A stretch of 64,000 nucleotides of DNA from Alphaproteobacteria bacterium. GTDB lineage: Bacteria; Pseudomonadota; Alphaproteobacteria; Rs-D84. The notes beneath the pieces are model-generated. The model made no database searches, was not told the origin of the DNA, and saw only the letters and a list, made by a program, of their open reading frames with translations. This document shows, in pieces, positions 59,362 to 64,000 of this stretch. Made by a program: the position numbers and the translations under genes. Location: positions 64,221 to 128,220 of the forward strand of contig JAFYXG010000011.1 in the NCBI GenBank assembly GCA_017546265.1, read 5' to 3'. Positions within the stretch are counted from its first letter, which is position 1. Each line of letters opens with the position of its first letter.

Positions 59362-61008
59362 TTATTGTTTCCATTGGATTGGCATATCGGCATAGTCACT
59401 AAGTCCTGTTGTGCCTTCATACGCTTTGCCGACTTGTGCATTGGTTGCGTCTGGCCAAATTTCATACAGGTATTTACCATTGCTTTTTGCAGAATACCCC
59501 GTCAAGCCATAGTTTCTATAGAATGTTTCACTGAACATTTGTGGCTGTGCATTGCCCCCCAGTATTCCGAAAGCACCGTCTTGGATGCCTTTTAAGTTTT
59601 GGCAGTTATAAAATGTTCTATAAAACATTTGTGATGCGGCATCGCCTGATATTTTTGCAAACAGTCCTGCTGGGATTTCGCCATCCAAATTGGAGCAACC
59701 TGCGAATGTATTATAAAACATTTTTTCTGCTGGCGTTCCTTCTATTTCTGCGAACAGTTCTGCTGGGATAAATCCGTCCAGTCCAGAGCATGAGTTAAAT
59801 GTGCCTTCAAACATACGTTTTGCTGGCTGTCCATGTATTCCCATAAACAGATTTGATGGAATGTGGCCTGTTAAACCGATGCAAGAAAATAGTGTGTTGC
59901 CAAACATCAATTCTTGGGGTTGTCCATCAAAATGTCCAAACAGTGCATCGGGAATGTCACCAGTCAGTCCCGAACATTCAGAAAAAGTGGCATTGTACAT
60001 ACGCTGTGCTGGTGCACCGCGAATACCAGCGAACAAATTACTTGGGATACTGCCAGTCAGTCCTGTGCATCCTTCAAATGTCGAATGAAACATATCTCGT
60101 GCTGGTGCACCGCGAATACCGGCGAACAAATTACTTGGGATACTGCCAGTCAGTCCTGAACAGTTTTGAAATGTGCGATAAAAAATACCTTCGGTTGGTT
60201 CGCCTTCGATTACTGCGAACAAATTATCTGGGATGCTGCCAGTTATATTTTTTGCCCCGTGAAATGTGCCGTAAAACATATTCTTTATTGGTTTGCCAGA
60301 TAGTCCAACAAACAGTGATGGTGGTATCTGGCCACTTAGATTCGGTGTGTCTGCAAAGGTATAATAAAACTTTGGCTGATTTCCATTTGCGAGTGTTGGA
60401 AAAATAATTCCTAAACTTCCACTAATTTCTGCAATGTTTGGATTCTCTTTAAAACTGATTGCAGGTACCAAACTTTCATTGCTATATGCGGTTGCTCTCC
60501 CATCCAATTTTATTGTGTAATGTCCTTCTTCATCGTATGTATGGGTATAAACGGTTTCTGTTGTATTTGTTCGTTCTATGACATCTTCTTTACCATCGCC
60601 CCAGTTTACATAAAATGTTCCTTTGGCCGACAAAGAGAATTGAAAATCTTTCGTTGTACCTGTTGTCTTTAAGTTGAACGGATATTTTATGTGTTTTATT
60701 AAATTTTCCACGACATATTGTGCGGCAATTGTATCTGCAGCTTGTAATGTTGCATACTTACTGTTTGCCCAGTTTGTTGGAGACCATCCATTGATTTTAT
60801 AGTTTGCTATATCAACCGCAGCCAGAAGATATTTCATATTTGCGATATTGTGAATTTGTCCTTCGTTTGCGTATGTTATATCAACATCCCAGTTGTTTTT
60901 AATCAGTTTGTGGATATATTCAACGTTTACCGCCTGTGCACCACAGGCAACATTGCCGACAAAAATGAGACTAAATAATACGATAAAAATTCTTCGTATG
61001 TATTCCAT
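59362..61008 (-). CDS. BspA-like leucine-rich-repeat surface protein
   Basis: A 548-residue secreted protein. A signal peptide ends near ACGA. A domain with the motif GTFYVNWGDGKEDVIE and the Y-x-H-T-Y-x-x-x-G-x-Y pattern (about residues 125-175) resembles the beta domain that begins many BspA-like proteins. From about residue 225 there are nine to ten 31-residue repeats of the form MFYxTFxxCSGLTGxIPxxLFAxIxG, and it ends WPDATNAQVGKAYEGTTGLSD then YADMPIQWKQ. Related proteins bind host or bacterial surfaces. The ATG at 61008 lies 11 bases after the small upstream gene's stop. Confidence 0.85.
   Translation of the reverse strand: MEYIRRIFIVLFSLIFVGNVACGAQAVNVEYIHKLIKNNWDVDITYANEGQIHNIANMKYLLAAVDIANYKINGWSPTNWANSKYATLQAADTIAAQYVVENLIKHIKYPFNLKTTGTTKDFQFSLSAKGTFYVNWGDGKEDVIERTNTTETVYTHTYDEEGHYTIKLDGRATAYSNESLVPAISFKENPNIAEISGSLGIIFPTLANGNQPKFYYTFADTPNLSGQIPPSLFVGLSGKPIKNMFYGTFHGAKNITGSIPDNLFAVIEGEPTEGIFYRTFQNCSGLTGSIPSNLFAGIRGAPARDMFHSTFEGCTGLTGSIPSNLFAGIRGAPAQRMYNATFSECSGLTGDIPDALFGHFDGQPQELMFGNTLFSCIGLTGHIPSNLFMGIHGQPAKRMFEGTFNSCSGLDGFIPAELFAEIEGTPAEKMFYNTFAGCSNLDGEIPAGLFAKISGDAASQMFYRTFYNCQNLKGIQDGAFGILGGNAQPQMFSETFYRNYGLTGYSAKSNGKYLYEIWPDATNAQVGKAYEGTTGLSDYADMPIQWKQ
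60008..60159 (-). repeat. Near-identical 93-base repeat units in the BspA-like gene
   Basis: Two adjacent units starting at 60008 and 60101 (offset 93 bases, 31 codons) share about 58 bases with a single mismatch, showing recent duplication within the repeat array. Confidence 0.85.
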
Positions 61009-61019
61009 TCTATGGCATC

Positions 61020-61217
61020 CTAATCTTTGGGCGGTAATTCAGGTGTTGGAACGATCAAGGTGCCTGTCACAGTATATGTTCCAGCCATCTGTTGACTAGA
61101 ATTTGCGGATGTATCAACCTTGGTTTTAGTCTGATTTTCGACATGCTGAACAGATGCGATGTCCGCAAATGCCGATATCGGCAACATCAATGTCAAAAAA
61201 ACAATCAGACACCTCAT
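61020..61217 (-). CDS. Small secreted protein paired with the BspA-like gene
   Basis: A 65-residue protein with a clear signal peptide (MRCLIVFLTLMLPISAFA) followed by a short mature region: DIASVQHVENQTKTKVDTSA and QMAGTYTVTGTLIVPTPELP. I do not recognise a domain; the TYTVTGTLIVPTP ending resembles the beta-strand start of larger surface proteins, so it may be a detached N-terminal module. It lies 11 bases upstream of the BspA-like gene, in the same operon. Confidence 0.6.
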   Translation of the reverse strand: MRCLIVFLTLMLPISAFADIASVQHVENQTKTKVDTSANSSQQMAGTYTVTGTLIVPTPELPPKD

Positions 61218-61548
61218 ATGTTGGTTTTTATATAAAACGCATTGATATCAGAGGGCTTTTTTGCGTTTTCTTTTTTCTCCCATTCTTTCAAAAAGAATTA
61301 TATATAAAGATAAAATTTTAATCAAATGTATTTTACAACAATTTGTATTAATTATTTTATAAAAAAATAGATTTATATCGGTGTGATATATTGCATATTT
61401 ATTATTGATATTAAAGCCTAAAATCGCAGGCACGAAATAAAATATGCAATAAAAAATAAACAAGCATAAAAATGTTTTTTAGCTTGTGCCAGTTAAATTT
61501 GTCAGTCTGGCATCACACTTAGCTTCACATAGCATTTTGATAAAAATA
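61218..61548. other. Very AT-rich spacer between divergent genes
   Basis: It separates the leftward BspA-like operon and the rightward GNAT operon. No gene, tRNA or strong hairpin is seen; a 71-codon minus frame (61248-61463) has only AT-driven composition. Confidence 0.5.
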
Positions 61549-61557
61549 TGATATAAT
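61549..61557 (+). promoter_or_regulatory. Extended -10 promoter for the GNAT-GNAT-phosphatase operon
   Basis: TGATATAAT at 61549-61557, followed by AAAGGA and ATG at 61583; no clear -35. Confidence 0.5.
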
Positions 61558-61582
61558 ACATAAGATAATTAAAGGAATAATG

Positions 61583-62167
61583 ATGACAAATCCTATAAAA
61601 CAATTACCAAAAATTATCAAAACCGCACGACTTGAAATGCGTCAGTTAGAACCAACGCCAGAAAACGCACAGTTGGTTTTTGATGCGGTAAAAAATGAAA
61701 GCCCAGCAGATTTTTATTTTAATCGAATTTGTAACACCAATCTTGTGCCTGTATCAGCGAACGAAATGCTAAAACAAATGCAAATTGAATCACAGTGGAT
61801 TGCGGACAATGGGGTAAATCTGTATATTTTTCATAATGGAAATTTGATTGGGTATCGCCGATTGTATTTTCACGATGACCCAACAAAAACATTGCAAATG
61901 GCGGCGGTTTGGCTGGTTCGTTCAGCATGGGGGCGTGGTTTTGCACGTGAAACATCCGATGCGGTTGAAAAGATAGCGTTTGAAACACTGGGGGCAAATC
62001 GTATCACACGCCAATGCAGTGTTGATAATGTGCGCAGTGCAAATTCTATCCGTTCGTCTGGTTTTCACTTGGACGGTATCGCACGTCAGGGTGGGATATA
62101 TCATGATGACAAGCTTTATGACAATATGATATGGTCCAAACTGAAATCAGAATATAAGGGCAAGTAA
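61583..62167 (+). CDS. GNAT acetyltransferase (RimJ/RimL-like), first of pair
   Basis: A 194-residue acetyltransferase of the RimJ/RimL group. The N-terminal TARLEMRQLEPTPENAQLVF has the usual T-x-R-L-x-L-R opening. The acetyl-CoA-binding part is AAVWLVRSAWGRGFARETSD (R-G-x-G-F-A form), followed by ANRITRQCSVDNVRSANSIR then SSGF, typical of this group. The substrate may be a protein N-terminus or a small molecule. AAAGGA lies before the second of two adjacent ATGs. The stop overlaps the next ATG (TAATG), indicating translational coupling. Confidence 0.87.
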   Translation: MTNPIKQLPKIIKTARLEMRQLEPTPENAQLVFDAVKNESPADFYFNRICNTNLVPVSANEMLKQMQIESQWIADNGVNLYIFHNGNLIGYRRLYFHDDPTKTLQMAAVWLVRSAWGRGFARETSDAVEKIAFETLGANRITRQCSVDNVRSANSIRSSGFHLDGIARQGGIYHDDKLYDNMIWSKLKSEYKGK

Positions 62168-62694
62168 TGAAAAAAATTCCACGTATTATTGATATGTCTG
62201 ATTTTTGCCTTGTGAAATTGGAACCAACGGCAGAAAATGCCGAACGATTGTTGTCGGTTATCAATGACAATCGTGAATTCTTGGGTGAGTTTTTGGAATG
62301 GGTGGATAGCTATACTACAACCGATAAAACATTGGCGAATATTGAAAAATCATACGGCGATGATAAATGCGCTTACTTTATTATGGCAGATGGTGAAATT
62401 GCTGGCAAGATTGGCTTTGTGGATACAGACGACAATATGGGCGAAATCAGTTATTGGCTGGCGCACGGTTTTAATGGTCGTGGCATAATGACACGTGCAT
62501 TAAATAAACTGACCGAAATAGGGTTTGCCAATATGGGCCTGCAACGCATACAATTGACCCTGGATAAGCATAATATTCGTTCTGCGGCGGTGGCCCTGCG
62601 TTGTGGTTATGAGTGCGAAGGAGTCTTACGTAAATACTTTGTCCTGCGTGGACAGCCGCGTGATATGAAAATGTTTTCAAAGGTCGTGGAATAA
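62167..62694 (+). CDS. GNAT acetyltransferase (RimJ/RimL-like), second of pair
   Basis: A 175-residue acetyltransferase closer to RimL: GEFLEWVDSYTTTDKTLANI, then ISYWLAHGFNGRGIMTRALN (acetyl-CoA loop) and IQLTLDKHNIRSAAVALRCG, ending FVLRGQPRDMKMFSKV. The YWLAHGFNGRG segment is highly typical of RimL-like enzymes. It shares little sequence with the neighbouring GNAT, so the pair is not a recent duplicate. One-base overlaps with both neighbours show tight coupling. Confidence 0.9.
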   Translation: MKKIPRIIDMSDFCLVKLEPTAENAERLLSVINDNREFLGEFLEWVDSYTTTDKTLANIEKSYGDDKCAYFIMADGEIAGKIGFVDTDDNMGEISYWLAHGFNGRGIMTRALNKLTEIGFANMGLQRIQLTLDKHNIRSAAVALRCGYECEGVLRKYFVLRGQPRDMKMFSKVVE

Positions 62695-63365
62695 TGAAAA
62701 AGACGTTATATATCTTTCGTCATGGCGAAACAGACGCAAACGTCCAAAAACGTATGCAGGGGTGGTTGGATGTGCCATTAAACGCAAATGGCGTGGCACA
62801 AGCACAATCCTTGGCACAAAAACTGTCGGGTGTTTCATTTGATTGTGTTTATTCTTCGCCATTATTGCGTGCGTTGGATACGGCGCATGCGGTGGTCGGC
62901 AGTGATACAAAAATCGCAACGCATGACGATTTGCGCGAATGGAATATGGGTGATTTCTGTGGCCATGTTGTAAAATTGACCGATAGCCCTGCAGATACAC
63001 CGATTGATATGTCAAACGATGTAATTTATGCACCGTTTGCATTGTTATCTAATGACGACTATGTCCCACCAAACGGTGAAAGTTATAATATGTTTATTGC
63101 ACGTGTGCGTAAAGCAATGTTGGATATAGTAAAGAACTCAGACGGCAAAACAATCGCCATTGCAACACATACGGGGGTGGCGAAAAATATAATCAAACAA
63201 TTCACAGATGTAAAATGGCCACGTGGCGGTATGCCAAATGCTGAATTTTTCAAACTGGAATATGATGGCGAAAATTTTACGCTGATTGACATGCCAGATT
63301 GGTTATCACCAGTGTTGTTGGGGACAGATGGCAAACCATTAACCGTGCAAATTCACGCGTGCTGA
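62694..63365 (+). CDS. Histidine phosphatase family protein
   Basis: A 223-residue phosphoglycerate-mutase-like phosphatase. The catalytic motif is LYIFRHGETDANVQKRMQGW, followed by LTDSP-containing insert, the second arginine in YSSPLLRALDTAH, the acidic residue in DDLREWNMGDFCG, and the second histidine in IAIATHTGVAKNII. Such enzymes remove phosphate from sugars, nucleotides or cofactor precursors; the specificity is not evident. It is the last gene of a three-gene operon with two acetyltransferases, suggesting a common small-molecule modification or detoxification task. Confidence 0.9.
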   Translation: MKKTLYIFRHGETDANVQKRMQGWLDVPLNANGVAQAQSLAQKLSGVSFDCVYSSPLLRALDTAHAVVGSDTKIATHDDLREWNMGDFCGHVVKLTDSPADTPIDMSNDVIYAPFALLSNDDYVPPNGESYNMFIARVRKAMLDIVKNSDGKTIAIATHTGVAKNIIKQFTDVKWPRGGMPNAEFFKLEYDGENFTLIDMPDWLSPVLLGTDGKPLTVQIHAC

Positions 63366-63372
63366 AAAGGAA

Positions 63373-63477
63373 ATGCTTTTGTCTGAACTGATTGGGGTTG
63401 CAGAATTTCGATTTGATGAAATGCGTTCGGTTGCACAAAAGTCCTGGGCAAAAAACTGTAATACCCCCGACAGATAA
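63373..63477 (+). CDS. Possible 32-34-residue peptide
   Basis: A short frame follows the phosphatase gene: the ATG at 63373 lies too close to AAGGA, but a TTG at 63379 sits seven bases from it. It would read LSELIGVAEFRFDEMRSVAQ and end in NTPDR just before a terminator. It may be a small protein, a remnant, or chance. Confidence 0.25.
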   Translation: MLLSELIGVAEFRFDEMRSVAQKSWAKNCNTPDR

Positions 63478-63480
63478 CCT

Positions 63481-63505
63481 CCGCCCCTCTGGGCGGTTTG
63501 TTTTT
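63481..63505 (+). terminator. Terminator of the GNAT-phosphatase operon
   Basis: CCGCCC/GGGCGG stem followed by TTTGTTTTT. Confidence 0.85.
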
Positions 63506-63532
63506 GCCTACGTTATCGCATTGTGGTATAAT
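63504..63532 (+). promoter_or_regulatory. Promoter for the ABC transporter gene
   Basis: TTGCCT (63504-63509), 17-base spacer, TATAAT (63527-63532), 23 bases before the ATG. Confidence 0.7.
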
Positions 63533-63555
63533 GACAAGGTTATCATGGGGGGGGC

Positions 63556-64000
63556 ATGGCGAAAAAAAGTGATTACGGTTCGTTACGCAGTTTTTATTGG
63601 CAGGTTATCAAAAAGTTTCCTGTTTATTTTACAACAATTTTTATTTGTGGGATTGTTGGGAATGTTCTGCAAATGGTTTTTGGGCCGCTAACGTCAAAAT
63701 GGATGATGCAGATTTTTGAAAGTGCGGGCAATCCAGATTGGCAACATATAGTAAATGTATTTATACTGTTGGGCACTATGTATTTTTTTACACCGGTGTT
63801 AAATTCCTTCATATCTTGGTTGAATGGTAAATATGAACAAAGGTTTGTCAGATACAAAATGTATTTACTGTATAAGCGGATTACCGCCAATGATATTTCT
63901 TTTTTTCTTGAAATACCCAGCGGGCAAATTGTTTCTAATGCCCAGGAAGTGTCAATGCGATTAAAGTATTTGATGAACGAATTTTGGGTGACGTTGATTG
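63556..64000 (+). CDS. ABC transporter membrane domain, N-terminal part (partial)
   Basis: The first 148 codons of a protein open at the right edge of the window. They start MAKKSDYGSLRSFYWQVIKK and contain at least two hydrophobic segments (VYFTTIFICGIVGNVLQMVF and VFILLGTMYFFTPVL), then an amphipathic stretch with YEQRFVRYKMYLLYKRI and FLEIPSGQIVSNAQEV. The arrangement (F-x-x-x-P-S-G-x-I-x-S/N before the next helix) is that of exporter-type ABC transmembrane domains, normally followed by an ATPase domain. Eight G precede the ATG, and an out-of-frame ATG at 63545 lies before that run. The substrate is unknown. Confidence 0.75.
   Translation, partial: MAKKSDYGSLRSFYWQVIKKFPVYFTTIFICGIVGNVLQMVFGPLTSKWMMQIFESAGNPDWQHIVNVFILLGTMYFFTPVLNSFISWLNGKYEQRFVRYKMYLLYKRITANDISFFLEIPSGQIVSNAQEVSMRLKYLMNEFWVTLI

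Noticed and set aside
59460-60330. CRISPR array from regularly spaced similar DNA
   Set aside because: The spacing is 93 bases and follows codons of a surface-protein repeat; there are no unique spacers or cas genes.
61248-61463. 71-codon frame on the minus strand
   Set aside because: Composition is driven by AT richness (Ile, Asn, Lys, Phe, Tyr), there is no ribosome binding site, and no motif is recognisable.
63392-63691. 99-codon frame overlapping the ABC transporter start
   Set aside because: The ABC frame from 63556 has clear membrane segments and stays open to the window edge; this frame crosses a terminator and a promoter.

Overview
The window reads as a chromosome segment of a low-to-moderate GC, host-associated alphaproteobacterium. 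The clade clues are a GapR (DUF2312) nucleoid protein, IhfA, a D,D-carboxypeptidase fused to a SPOR domain, an alphaproteobacterial-type small HTH regulator and a VirB8-VirB9-VirB10 cluster. Several small uncharacterised families resemble proteins I associate with uncultured gut alphaproteobacteria (RF32/Enterousia-like); that placement is from memory and is an inference. Pyruvate kinase plus L-lactate dehydrogenase suggests fermentation.

Layout. 1-9.2 kb: end of an RND pump, pyruvate kinase (minus), then a rightward run of gapR, an RNHCP protein, dacC-like, recR, rsmA, a KefB/C-type antiporter, lspA and yidC. 9.2-16.2 kb: an accessory-looking block with a Stealth-family sugar-phosphate transferase behind a structured RNA element and terminator, two small unknown proteins, and a leftward virB8-virB9-virB10-like operon with unusual extra domains. 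16.2-29.5 kb: the core information block tRNA-Trp, secE, nusG, rplK, rplA, L10 leader, rplJ, rplL, hairpin, rpoB, rpoC, then rpmF and plsX. 29.5-34.5 kb: an unknown gene, mraZ separated from any division cluster, ihfA, tRNA-Arg, a cysteine-rich membrane protein, a PLD-family lipoprotein and galE.

34.6-48 kb: a large cysteine-rich secreted protein, an M13 peptidase with a frameshifted hemW, an outer-membrane barrel protein, an MltB-type transglycosylase, an olsB/plsC-like acyltransferase pair (probable ornithine lipids), an archaeal/eukaryotic-type proS, ldh, a small GNAT and sodB. 48-64 kb: a membrane-anchored periplasmic thiol protein, cvpA, an HNH-type protein with a small membrane protein, a repeat-solenoid protein with a homopolymer frameshift, a cyclophilin, a 60-residue repeat protein, an autotransporter, a lone HTH protein, a LysR regulator, a BspA-like repeat surface protein, two GNATs with a histidine phosphatase, and the start of an ABC transporter.

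The surface-facing genes (VirB-type channel, autotransporter, BspA-like protein, Stealth transferase, cysteine-rich protein) form a coherent host- or cell-contact repertoire. Points of most interest are the VirB core with an added SPOR domain, Ig-like domain and cysteine tail; the 131-nt multibranched RNA with a terminator ahead of the Stealth gene; and coding poly-A tracts of 9-10 bases, two of which sit exactly where a reading frame breaks. Many promoters match a TTGCNN -35 and TATAAT -10, and most genes end in short GC hairpins followed by T runs.
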